A stretch of 64,000 nucleotides of DNA, taken from NCBI GenBank assembly GCA_003254925.1, contig QANZ01008320.1:5610-69609 (forward strand), in the 5' to 3' direction. The notes under the pieces are model-generated. The model made no database searches. It was not told the DNA's origin and saw only the letters and a list, made by a program, of their open reading frames with translations. This stretch comes from Chamaecrista fasciculata. Lineage: Eukaryota > Streptophyta > Magnoliopsida > Fabales > Fabaceae. How positions within the stretch are numbered: the first letter of the stretch is position 1; each line of letters opens with the position of its first letter. Both the position numbers and the translations under genes were made by a program. Below are positions 1 to 12,159 of the stretch, in pieces.

Positions 1-558
1 TTCTTCTTCTTCACCATAATCTCTTTTTCTTATTCTCCTTGGTCTTTTGATTTTGATCTTACGGAGTCAAACTTGCTGATTGTCGCTTCTGGTGTGTGGT
101 TTGTTTGTTTATTTACCTTTTTTAATATCCTTTTGTGTGACATCAATTTTGGGGTTCGATCTGTTTACTGTAAGATCCATGTCAAGCTTATTCTCTGTCT
201 GTTTGTTTAATTTGAAAGTATAATTCTCTAGTCTTAACCTCTTTCTTCTTCTAATTTTCGTATTACTTACAACGACTTCGTTTTTACCTTGTTTTTGAAT
301 TGTTCTTATGCTAACTTCTTGGAAAGGTTTTTCAGAGTCGTCTAAAACTTTAGCAATTAGGATGATATACAGTTTGTTATATACTAGTCTGGGCAACAGT
401 CACCATCAATTCATCATGCAATTTTTTTCTTTTTTTCTGTTATGAAAATCAATTTGGATATTTGCTGACTTCTGAGTTGTAATTGATGCAGATAAAAGCT
501 GTTGTAGATCATATCAGTAAATTGCAAAGTTGTTCTATCTTTCTGGTACTGCTAGAAG
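1..558 (+). other. Presumed 5' leader and leader intron of the G6PDH gene
   Basis: The stretch opens with pyrimidine-rich CTT-type sequence typical of a plant 5' leader. A probable leader intron ends at an acceptor AG at 490-491, after which about 67 bases of leader run to the ATG at 559. The donor is probably the GGTGTG near 91, but several GT sites are possible. The transcription start lies at or beyond the window edge. No independent coding signal is seen; the minus-strand reading frame here has no coding features. Confidence 0.45.
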
Positions 559-3500
559 ATGGGATCAAGTGAATGGATTGTTGAAAAAAGATCTAGCTTT
601 AAAAATGAGTCCCTACCAAGAGATGAAGAAAATGTACCTGAAACTGGCTCTCTCTCCATTGTTGTGCTTGGTGCTTCTGGTGATCTTGCTAAGAAGAAGA
701 CATTTCCAGCACTTTATCACCTATATCGGCAGGTTTGCTTGCCTTCAATTTATGAAACCTAAACTAAGTCATTGTGGATGATACTGATCAGAGTGTAATA
801 ATGGAACTTTTATTTGGATGATCAAGAAACTACTGATGGGGCATGGAAACTCTTAACAGAACTTGTCTCAGTTGCTTTGTGACTCAAAGTTTCTGATCAA
901 GTTCAAGCTAAAATTTTTACAGCTAATCACATTTACTGCATTTTTATCTGGACTTAAGTAATTATTTATAGTTCCTCAAGTTCATGGAGGATTAACTAGG
1001 TTTTTTTTAAAAAATATAGTAAAAACTGAGTTTCTCTTCTAAAACAAAGAACTAGTGTTTTTTTTAATATATATATATATCTCTATCTATTTTGACTTTT
1101 TTGTGGCTTTATTTGAAGGGGTTCTTACCACCAAATGAAGTTCATATTTTTGGCTATGCAAGGACAAAAATTACAGATGATGAGTTGAGAGGCCGCCTAC
1201 GGAGGTGAGGTGTTTTTTATTGGTTTTAGTCTGTCTTCTAAAATAAAATTAAAAACTTCCTTCGAAGTTCAGTTACTTCTGGGCAGTAATTATGGTAAAC
1301 AAAATGTAGTTGTAATTCTATTAGTACGCTTCCAGGTAGCTTACCAGTTCTTGAATTTCATTATTGAATGTTTCAATTTCTTACAAATGTGACAAATGAT
1401 ATTATGATATGCAGCTATCTTGTTGATGACAAGGATCCTTCCCCTGAGAAGTTGAATGAAGTATCAAAGTTTTTGCAACTGGTTAGCATCACATTCTTGC
1501 ATCATTGTATTTTATATTTAACTCTCTAATAACTATTCTAAAATGATAGTCCTCATGGTCTAATTTTTACTTCCTTCCTTTCTCTTCTTCTTAGATCAAA
1601 TATGTAAGTGGATCTTATGACTCAGAGGATGGTTTCCGATTGCTCGATAAAGAGATTTCAGAGCATGAATATGCCAAAAACAGTGTTGAGGGTTTATCTC
1701 GAAGGCTATTCTATCTTGCACTCCCTCCTTCAGTGTATCCATCTGTTTGCAGAATGATCAAGACTTGTTGCATGAACAAATGTAAGATCGTATGGTCTAT
1801 GGCTTCAAGTATCTATTTAGTTTAGCTTTTGGCTGTGCTGCACAATAAGTCATAGCAATACTTTATTTCAGGTGTTTCAAATGTTTAGAAAAAAAATTGA
1901 GGAAAGACCAATTTCTGTCAGATCTTAGGGCTTTAGCAAAGCTGATTGTAGGCCTTCTAGTTTCTCCTTAGTCTCTCTCTTCCTTTTTGAAAAACACAGT
2001 ATAATTTTTGTGACATGAAACTTTCATTTTTACTCCATTTATTTCCTTTTCTCAGCCGATCTTGGTGGATGGACGCGTGTTGTTGTTGAGAAGCCTTTTG
2101 GTAGGGATCTACAGTCTGCAGAAGAACTCAGTACCCAGATTGGAGAATTGTTTGACGAACCACAGATTTACCGTATTGATCATTATTTGGGAAAAGAACT
2201 AGTGCAGAATATGGTAATAAAAGAGTATATACTACATAGTGACTTGTGATTCTATTTCATAAATTTTTCCTAATTCCTCTTTGTTTGACTTGTATGGCAG
2301 TTGGTACTTCGTTTTGCAAATCGCTTTTTCTTGCCTCTCTGGAATCGTGATAACATTGACAACGTGCAGGTAGTGTGCTTGTTCTGTCAAAGTTATAACA
2401 TTAGGTGAAGGGCTTCTTTCTTTGCCTAATAGTGAAGGAAACTTCAATAACATTGTTGAAATTAAGGCTGGCACAGTTAGGTTAGGCATTGTCAGCATTT
2501 TATATAACAACTGTTTTCCTTTCATTACTTTCTCAAATATTGCCTTAACGCCATTAACAAGTATACGCTACCAATCTAAACTTGAGTATTTGGTTGTTGG
2601 TGTCGTGGCAGATAGTCTTCCGGGAGGATTTTGGAACTGAAGGTCGTGGTGGATATTTTGATCAGTATGGGTATGTGCGGAAACTGTCTCTGAATAGTTT
2701 GTAGAACTTGTTGTCAAGTAATAAATTATGCCAACCATTTTTTCTGAGATAAAGACCATTGAGAAAATAAGTTTGTATATTCCTATTTTCATTTTATATC
2801 TCCCATTTAGATCAAACTAATTAATTGTTTTAGTTTCAGCTGCAATTGAAATTTCTGTTATTGACTTATTTTCTAATAAATACCTAGTTTTATGACTTAT
2901 AACTATCAACAATTAATTTGCTTCATCTATTTGGCAGTATTATTCGGGATATCATTCAAAACCATCTGCTGCAGGTGAGGCCTATTACATTTATGTGATA
3001 CTTTCCATTATAAAGTAGATACTTCTTTCCAACAACTAGATATAATAATAGTGTTTGAAATCACTCTTCTACGGGGTTGTAATCTTACAAAAATGCCAAG
3101 TGCACTTAGATCTGTCCTAGGTTTTAATTAGAAAGCATTATACTTTCTTTATGAACTTCAGCATGATGCTTTATCTGCAGTGTTACTTACTCTTGTTACA
3201 TAACAAATTTGTCAACCTTGTTCATTATTTTTCTTCCAACTCAGGTTTTCTGCTTGATTGCTATGGAAAAACCTATTTCTCTCAAGCCTGAGCACATTCG
3301 TGACGAGAAAGTGAAGGTCTGTCCCTACTCCCTATTCATACTATTTATATGAAAATTATTACTTATTACTATCTGATGTGACTTATCGACCACTCTGGTC
3401 CAGAAATGAAGCAACCGTTGTCAGTATTTATCTCTTAATCACATTTTGAGTTTGCAAGTGCAACTTTCCCTTAAGCACTTTTATGCTTTACTAGACTTCA

Positions 3501-4916
3501 ACTAGCACTGGGTCTGTGTTCCTCTTTGCCACTTACTGGTTGTTACATGCAAGTGCAGGTTCTTGAATCAGTCCTTCCCCTTAAAGATGATGAAGTTGTT
3601 CTTGGACAATATGAAGGATACAGGGATGACCCAACTGTACCTGACCAATCAAATACTCCAACTTTTGCAACTGTTGTTTTACGAGTGCACAATGAAAGAT
3701 GGGAAGGTATGAGAGAAGTTCCGGCATTTCTTTCTTCATTTGTTTGTTGGTTTATACGTTGGACCTTCCTTTGATTTTCGTTTTTCTCATTTATTTGGAT
3801 AAATTGCAGATATAGTCCATATTCTTTCTGGTGTTTTTTTCTCTTATGTTATAGATTTTTGTGCATTGATCAATCAAATGATAATTGATGCTTCACACCA
3901 AACTTCTTTTTCTCTCAGGTGTTCCTTTTATTCTAAAGGCAGGGAAGGCCTTAAATTCCAGAAAGGCAGAGGTACGGGTTCAGTTCAAGGATGTTCCCGG
4001 TGACATTTTCAAGTGTATGTTGTCAGACCCTTGGACTCTCTTTAATACAAGCATGAAAATAGAATCAGAGCAAGAGTCATATGAATTTTCTCTTTGTGGT
4101 CATTTGTTGCAAGTGCACATTCTACTTCTGTTCTACCAAAGCATAGATTGAAATTCTCTATAAATGGGCGTTGCAAGAGTCTCTCACAAACATTTCATAC
4201 CCTAACGTGTCTGTACATTTATTTTAACTGTGTTATCACAGTGAAAACTATTTTTATTATTTTTTTAAGAGAGATGGATCATCTCTATAAACAGTGCAGC
4301 TTGTTTTCCTAGTATGAACACCTTAACAATATTAGGTAGTCTATACTCTTCCAAATCCAGATGACAGATACTTTGTTGTGGTCTGTATATTGACTTATAC
4401 ATAAACCTTACTGTAAACTTGTTCAGGTAAAAAGCAGGGGAGAAATGAGTTTGTTATACGTCTGCAACCTTCAGAAGCCATTTACATGAAGCTTACAGTG
4501 AGTCATTCTGATAACCTATACCGAGAACAATTCTGCCACTTCTTTGAACTGATCACCTCTTACATCTCTCTATATTATTTGCTATTGAGTATAAAGTCAA
4601 TATGACATTTTGGTGTTTAATTGTATATTGAAAAATCAACATTTATATGTATGATTAAATTACACGAAACTCCCTCATGGTGGTTAATTTACACTTCATA
4701 CCTCTCTTATTTTAAAAATTATATTAGCTAACCTAACATTTGATATAATATAATGTTGCAAAAACCTTTCTTCTAACTTATTTTTTGTGAATAAAGATTA
4801 CTTCATACACACTTAAAGATAATATCATAGTATTTTATTGTGCCAAAGTCATTTTCATTGATAGAAAGTAAATTAAAGAGTAATATAACTAAAACCTAGG
4901 AGAGGATAATGAAATT

Positions 4917-4956
<40 letters not shown>

Positions 4957-5966
4957 ACTTTCTTACGTAAACACACACACACACAAAGACATACATACTA
5001 GTATAGTGGTTGGAATTGATTTTCTTGAAGTATATGGTGGCAACTTTGCTAGTTATTATGTGGTTAACATCTGCTGGTGTTTTTTCTTTATTCTGTACTT
5101 GTCTTGTGTAATTGTAATAAATCTCTATGCTACATTAATGAGGGAGTCCCTCAACCACATTTGTCAATATTCTGTTGAGTATTATGTGAAAGAAATCTCT
5201 ATGCTACATTAACTGTTTGTCTTCAAGTGCATGCTGGGACAATCATATATCATAATGTTGCTTCTCCTTAATTCTTACATGCTCAGTTATCTAATGAAAA
5301 ACTAAGCTTTGGACACAAAATACTGGATAAATTCTACGATAATAGTGGATTGACTGGTTTTTCTCATGCAGGTCAAGCAACCTGGACTGGAGATGTCAAC
5401 AGTGCAAAGTGAACTAGACTTGTCATATAGGCAGCGTTATCAAGGGGTTACCATCCCCGAGGCCTATGAGCGGCTAATTCTGGACACGTACGGTCCTTTT
5501 CCTAGATTACATTAATGAATTTTTATCTGTTTTTAGGAGTAACATAGATGTATAAAGTTCCACCAGTTCAGAGTGTTACTAACTCAGCAATCAATTTTCT
5601 TCAAGAAATATGATTTTTGGATTGAAACGGGAATCTGCATTTGTTTTTACAGAATAAGAGGCGATCAACAACATTTTGTCCGCCGAGATGAGTTGAAGGT
5701 AAGATCCTTACATGCGTGATAGACTGTCGCAACAAGGTCGCAACAAGGTCGTGAGTTTTTATTCCCAACTCTAATGGTTGTATTTTGTTTGTTATTAGGC
5801 ATCCTGGGAGATCTTTACACCACTTCTGCACAAAATTGATGATGGCGAGTTCAAGTCACTTCCTTACAAACCAGGAAGCAGAGGTCCTGCTGAAGCAGAT
5901 CAATTGCTAGAAAAAGCTGGTTATGTTCAAACACACGGCTATATTTGGATCCCCCCTACCTTATAG
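559..5966 (+). CDS. G6PDH: Glucose-6-phosphate 1-dehydrogenase, cytosolic form
   Basis: Oxidises glucose 6-phosphate to 6-phosphogluconolactone with NADP+, the entry step of the oxidative pentose phosphate pathway. Fifteen exons join without a frame break: 559-732, 1119-1204, 1415-1481, 1595-1781, 2056-2213, 2301-2369, 2612-2670, 2938-2974, 3245-3316, 3559-3706, 3919-4014, 4427-4497, 5372-5487, 5653-5698, 5799-5966. All introns are GT-AG and the product is 517 residues, the usual length for cytosolic plant enzymes. The NADP-binding [10 protein letters not shown] is at residues 38-47 and the active-site RIDHYLGK at 211-218. The N-terminus goes almost directly into the dehydrogenase fold with no transit peptide, and the protein ends in PPTL, so I call the cytosolic rather than a plastid isoform. 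Intron 12 is long and carries microsatellites. Confidence 0.96.
4920..4985. repeat. CT and AC microsatellites in G6PDH intron 12
   Basis: A run of about 17 CT units is followed, after a 16-base spacer, by an AC run of about 8 units. Both lie inside intron 12, well away from splice sites. Expected to be length-polymorphic. Confidence 0.9.
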
Positions 5967-8000
5967 AGTGTCCAATTTTCTAGTAATAGTTTATTTACCT
6001 TGCCTGAGCTATGTTTGAGTGGCTCACAGCAATAAGCTGCTTTAAGAATTCTCTTGGAACAAGACTTTCTCGTACTGGGATGTGTGTGTACAAGGCGTTT
6101 GAATAAAAATTTGAAGGTGTGATGCAGTTTGTATAACTTGATCTGCCTACAAAATAGCATGGTTATGAGCTGATGCTGTTTGTATAACTTATCCTAAAAG
6201 GAAATGCATTATTGAAAAGCCTTTCAAGTTGGGATAAAATGACAAGATTGAGATTTGATAAAGCTAGGTCAATGCACAAAGAAATTTTCGCACAAGTGTC
6301 ATTTCCTTTCTTATCTAAAAGTACCTTAGCTACTATTTTTTTTTTTGGCCTTAGCTACTTGAATTCAAACATTAGAGGAAATTAACAGTTTAGTCCTAAA
6401 TGATCATTGAGTTAACAATTCATTTTTTTTAAAAAATAAAATACATAATTAAATTCTTGAAAAATTAAAATATATTTTTTAGTTCTTTTTATGAATTAAA
6501 TAATAAATTATTTTAATCTTTTAAAAATTAAAGAGTATATCGTTTTAATCATTTATAGACTAAATTGTATATTTTTTAAAGACTGAATTATTAATTCAAT
6601 AATTTTTTATAAATAAAAATTATTAATTTACTTCAAATATTAAGAAGGAAAAAGTATAAAAATACCAAATTGCCCCTCTCCCATGTCTGTCATCTTCTTC
6701 CGGCGGCGGACAGTGGTGGGCGGCGGGGGACGGTAGTGGACGGTGGTGGATTGTAGGAAGGGCATTTTAGTTATTTTTATTTTATATCTATTTTACTTTC
6801 TCTCCCCTACCTTTTTATACCAAACATTAAATCTTTATCTACTTTACATTCCTTCAATTACTTTTCTTTTCCCTCATCATTTTATATTGTAAAACACTTT
6901 ATTTTCCCTCATAATTTTGCTACCAAACGGACCCTATAAAAAAACTCAAAAAAGTGTCCGCCAATAATTTTACAGAATAATATAAAATAGAAAAGAAACA
7001 ACTTTAATTATTTTTTTTTGAAAAAAAAAAGATTAAAATAAAAAAGTGAAAATCAAAAGGGTTATGTTATAGAAACTTGTAACTATTGAATTTACCTTTT
7101 TCATATCCAAATTTGTGCAATAAGATTCATTGAACAAATCTCAACATTAAAAAAAAGACATCCAATTATTACAAATTAGAGTTTTGCTATAAAAAACTCT
7201 ATTGCTTAATTTATAGAATTTTTATGTCATTTTCTTTCTTCTCTCTTCTTCTTTCTTTTCTCTTTTATTTAAAATTTCGTTAAATACTTTGAAAATTGTG
7301 TTAAAATAAAAAACAGAAACTGTAAAGCATAAACTATAAAGTTTTTTTTTAGAAAAACCCTACAAATTAAGTAGCCAAAACTATCTCACTTTCCATATGT
7401 TTTTCTTTTTCCTAATCAAAATGCAATCCAAATTCCAATCTTTAAGGCAAGAGTCTCGAACTCAAAATCCTAATACGTCGTTTACGCATTGGCATTTTCG
7501 TCCTACTACACGCGTATGTTCATTCTCTCTAATTTCCCCGCCATTTTCTCTCTCCCTTTCTGTTTCCTAATTTTGAGCTCGAATTTTCAGTTCGTTCCAA
7601 ATACCAATTCTCACTTAGCTTTTTCCCTCTTATTTTAGGCTCTGTACCTCTCTTGTCCAACTTATATTTCAGCTAATCTTCTCCAGTCTTTGATCCAACT
7701 TCCCAAATTCTGTTTACTCTCTCCAAAACCTAGATCTTTCAGAACTTTGAATGAATTGATTCAGTCCCTACCATACTTGGGTTTATTGCTATTCTTCCCT
7801 TTTTGTCTTTGCTTTGTAGGTGTATGTTTTCGTTTTCCCTTTAATCTAATTGGAAAACTTAAAACTTGGTTATTGCTTATTTGATTCTCCGGTTTCGAAC
7901 CATGTTTCGTAACGGGCTTGTTCTTTGAGGTTATATTCTTGTGATAGGATTTCTAGTAAATTCATCCTTTCGGTTAGGCACAGAGGCTAAATACTAAAAT
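5967..8000. other. Intergenic: G6PDH 3' end, AT-rich repeat-like DNA, promoter and leader of the F-box gene
   Basis: No gene seen. About 5967-6230 is the likely 3' UTR of G6PDH. From about 6370 to 6950 the DNA is very AT-rich with 'tagtcc' and 'ccaaacggaccc' phrases common in plant transposon remnants, and includes a GC-rich degenerate repeat of ggcggngga-like units near 6700-6752. From about 7480 pyrimidine-rich sequence probably marks the promoter and 5' leader of the next gene. No element ends could be fixed. Confidence 0.5.
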
Positions 8001-10080
8001 ATGGGTTGGTATTTTTCTCCTGATTGGAATTTTTTCACTCCACCAGAAAGTAGTCCTTATCAGTCAATCCAGCCAGTCTTGAATGGCTATTGGCTTCAGA
8101 ACACTGATTTTTTTTACAATCCTTGGAGTTTCTCTAGTTTCACTAGGTCATTGGAACATAACTCATGTAATGAAATAGTCTATCCTGAATTGGAGGAGCT
8201 TGATGACCCAACGACAGTGGTAGCTAATGGTATTGTTGATCGCTTACCCAGAGATCCTTTTGGCATGAACGTAATGATGTCTTCCTTCCCAGGAATCTCA
8301 TACCGGAATCAAGATTTTGAGTGGGATTTCTCGTCAGAGTACGATTTCTTTAGGTTGAATCAAACCCATACAAATACTGAATATGGACTCTTTGCCAGTT
8401 CATATTGGGATTGTAACGGCGCTGGTTATTTTCCCTGCGGAGTTAACTTTGAAGACAATGGGTTTTACTCTATAGCTCGGTTCTTTGAGAGTTTGTATCG
8501 TGGTGGTTTTGTAGCAAATAGAAATGCAGGGGCAATTTCGCTTCCTAATCGTAGAGGCAATTGGGTTTTGAGCAGTGAAGAAGACAAATTGCAAAATTCT
8601 CCCACAATTGATATTGATGGTGTAGCTATGGGTTTGGTGTTGAGTTATCTTGATATCCCGGACCTTCTTATAGCTGAACAGGTTTGCAAATCTTGGCGTA
8701 ACCGTATTAAAAGTAATCCTCTATTATGGTGGAGCATACGCATTGAGTTTCCATTGAATACGAAGATTACTGATACTGCATTGATTAATTTAACTCGCAA
8801 AGCTCAAGGCTTTCTTCAATCCTTGAGCCTAGTTTATTGCCCATGGATCACTGACAGTGCTCTGAATTGCGTACTTCAGAGCAACCCAAGACTGAATAAG
8901 GTCAGTATCTGTAACATAATCTTAAACCTAGCAGGGACTAGTTTATTACTTGTTGTTGTTTTACTTTTGTTTAATCAATTTCATTTTATCTTATATCGTA
9001 GGCTGTTCAGTCATATCCGATCACATTTGTGTGCCAAGAGCCTAAGATACATGTAGTTAATGTTAGCTTCTTTTGTTTGTTTGTTTCTCATAATCTTCAG
9101 CTGTAAAGAAATTGTATTATTCCCGTAGGGTTGATACTTGATACAAATCATTCACTCTTGAACTCCCCTTATGGACTAGTATCTGAAAAATCCCATACGT
9201 TTGAGTTATGCTAAATAAAATTCATATACATCGTACATTCGTACTGGTACATTTTTTGGGTTTCCCGCTGGTGGTAATATTTTATTATTGGTCCATAATG
9301 ATACTGATCTGCTATGTCGGCTGACACATCAGACATAATTTAAGCATAATTGAATCTTTACACTTTATCTAGAAGGATATATTGACAGTTGAAGGTGCTT
9401 TTGCTGGCTGCAATCAGTTTATATTATATTATTATATCTATAAACTGTTTGTGCTTTCTTGGAAATATGTTTTTGCTTTTTGTTAATGTCTTGATTCTAC
9501 TATATAAATATATCTTATATCTTGTGATTGTATATCTCCATATTATTTTCGGTTAGGAAACTTAAATATTTGCGTGTTCCTCTTTCAGCTAAATGTGTCA
9601 GGTTCTTTTAGACTTACCGTTGAGACCATCTTGTTCAACATGAGGGCCGTAAAGTCATCAGGAAATCCTGGCATAAAGCACCTAAAACTTGGTGAAACTG
9701 GTTTTCGTGTAACTAAGCAGGAGTTTGAAGAGTTGAAGGCTTTATTGGATGCAGATAAGTATTTGCAAAGGAGAGACCGGAAGCCACAATTCTACAGCGG
9801 ATATGCTCTACGTATGGCATTTGATGATGATGGTGTAATTGATTTAGAGTTGTGTCCTAGATGCCTGAAACCAGGACTAGTCTTTGATTGCCCTGCAGAG
9901 AGTTGCCAACAGAAACATTGGGCTTCTCAGTTGTGTAGGGGTTGCCAGTTTTGTATAGACCGTTGTGTCCTTTGTGGACGGTGTGTTGGTGAATGTTATG
10001 AAATGGACGAAATTACTAAGGATAGTTATTGTTTCAATTGCTTTGAGCAGCAGCAAGAGTGGCTAATGGGAGAGCCCTAG
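8001..10080 (+). CDS. SKIP14: F-box protein, SKIP14-like
   Basis: Predicted substrate-recognition subunit of an SCF (SKP1-cullin-F-box) ubiquitin ligase. Two exons, 8001-8900 and 9589-10080, join in phase 0 to give 463 residues. The first 200 residues are aromatic-rich and resemble no domain I know. The F-box is at about 206-250 (VLSYLDIPDLL, then VCKSWRNRI). After it come short leucine-rich-like segments ending in NPRL at the exon junction. The C-terminus (389-451) has 13 cysteines, several as CxxC pairs, which suggests metal binding. This layout matches Arabidopsis SKIP14, named as an SKP1-interacting partner. The start is the first ATG after an in-frame stop in the leader. Substrate unknown. 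Confidence 0.88.
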
Positions 10081-12159
10081 GGTGTGCAGTGCCTTTGTAG
10101 ATTTTGAATAAAACTTGCTGGGTTGGCTATCTGGGTGGATTCTGAATGTGCAAGTTGAACCGGGCCTATTATGAAAGCTTACTTTTCTGTTATTGAGGCT
10201 TCTAGCCAATAAGGGCAACTTCTAGATACTGTGCTTACTGCAGCAAAATTCGGTCTTGTTTGCTCTTGATGGTTGGGTTGGTGAACTGATGATGTTGCTT
10301 GTGTATCACGTTTTTCTTCAACAACCTATTCTTCATGATATGATGCTTCCTGCAGTGCAATTTGACATCTTGAGTTCATCCACGTGAATTAAAGAACTGT
10401 TTCTGAAGGAGTGCAAGTTCATGATATGATTGTGGGCGTTCATTGAAGGCTGAAGGTCTTACTAGATGTTGCCTGTAATTGAAAATGGAAATCATTCCAA
10501 TAACTAGGAGAACAATGAGTTCAGTGTTCTTCACTCTTGCTCTTCTGCTCTTCTCTGTGACTGCGTAATAGCTCATAGCTGAAGCAAAAAAAATCAATTA
10601 TTCCACTCACAATGAGTACATGTACCTTTTAGATGTGGTTATAGCTGCTGAGCTTATAATTTTCTATCTAAAGCAAATTTGCAATCCCAGTGGGCAGTCG
10701 CCGAGTTGCTTTATTTCTATCATTAGTTTTTCTCTAACTGATCACACTACTCATCGCGAGGGGTTTCTTATTCGAGAAATTTTAGTAATCATTTAAAAAA
10801 TAAGATCATACTACCAGTTGAATGGAACAAGGATCAAATGTTTATTTTAATTTGTATTGAAAACCATATCTATTATAAACCGGCCAATTTGGTAAAGAAT
10901 TGATAAAAAGTAAAAACCAAGTGGTTCAATTCATAAATATGGGACTCATTGACTCAAGTATAGTATCTTACTGCCAAGTGCCAACCAACGTAAGGATCTT
11001 GTTAATAGATAACAGCAAGTCTTCAACGAGTTTGAACTTTGAAGTCGTGGTCTTGAGTTTCAATTACATTTCGTTTTCTTTTTTTAAAAAAAATCATTTT
11101 GTATCTTTTGACTTCATTTTGAGGTCTGGCCAATGACCACATTGGGTTAAGAAGGTGCAGCTGCAGGTTAAAATATTACTAAGAATAAATTAATTAGTTC
11201 TTAAAAAGTGGTAAAATTATTAATTTAGTCATTTGGAATATATAAAATTACAAAGTTTAATTTTTGAAATATGTAATTACAATTAATTTAGTTATTTTGT
11301 TAAATACATAATTAAATTTTAATAACAAATTTGATGTAATTTTAATTTTTTTTATATTATATTTAATAATTAATGTTAAAGAATTATATAAATCATTAAA
11401 ATCAGGTAAAAAAATCATTAAAAAAATTCAATTGATTGTAATAGTATTTTTATGATATTTTATCAGAGACGAAATTGAAAATTTCACCATCTTTTAATGA
11501 TAAAATCAAATCACAACCTTGAAAACTTGATATTAGTTTTTAAAATCTTGATATTTTAATTAAATGATTTTTATTCTGACTTAAATCAAGATTAATATTA
11601 TTAATATTACAAAAGGAATTTGTCAAAAAAAAAAAAACCAAACACTTGAACCGGGTGGAGGTGAGTCGGTTCGGGTTGTGCAATTTTCAACTCGCGTTTG
11701 AACCGCTTGAACGTGTCCGGTTCTGCCCGATCAAGCCGTTGGCCGCCACTCACCCCACCGCCTTATATGGTTTTCGTTTGAGCTTAAGCTGTGAAAGCTT
11801 GTATTTTCTATTTAACTATTAGGATTTGGTGAGATAATAGGCAGTTTTTCGACACCCCCAGAATCCGATCTTTCTCTATTTTCTCACGCTCTTCGAATTC
11901 CCGCAAGTCTCTGCCAAACTGATTGGGTTTTTTGCGTGGGTATGAACTCTTTACTCATCCATCCTTCTTCTTTTCGTTGAAATTATTGTAAAGAGAATCA
12001 TATAGCTCTGTTTTCTGCGTTTTTTTTGTGTGAAAGTTCACAAATACAAACTTTTTTTTTCCAACTCTGCAGTTTCAGTCCTTCATACTTGTCAAGACCT
12101 TGTATATAAAAGAGGATCATTCCTCTCCAACTTTGAAGTAGGGGACAGCAAGAGGTGCC
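10081..12159. other. Intergenic between F-box gene and NBP35
   Basis: No gene seen. About 10081-10330 is probably 3' UTR. The DNA at 11170-11620 is extremely AT-rich and reads like an old transposon remnant. A TATA-like ccttatatgg at 11761-11770 and pyrimidine-rich leader from about 11870 probably belong to NBP35. There may be a leader intron starting after 11940 and ending at the ctgcag near 12067-12072. Confidence 0.5.
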
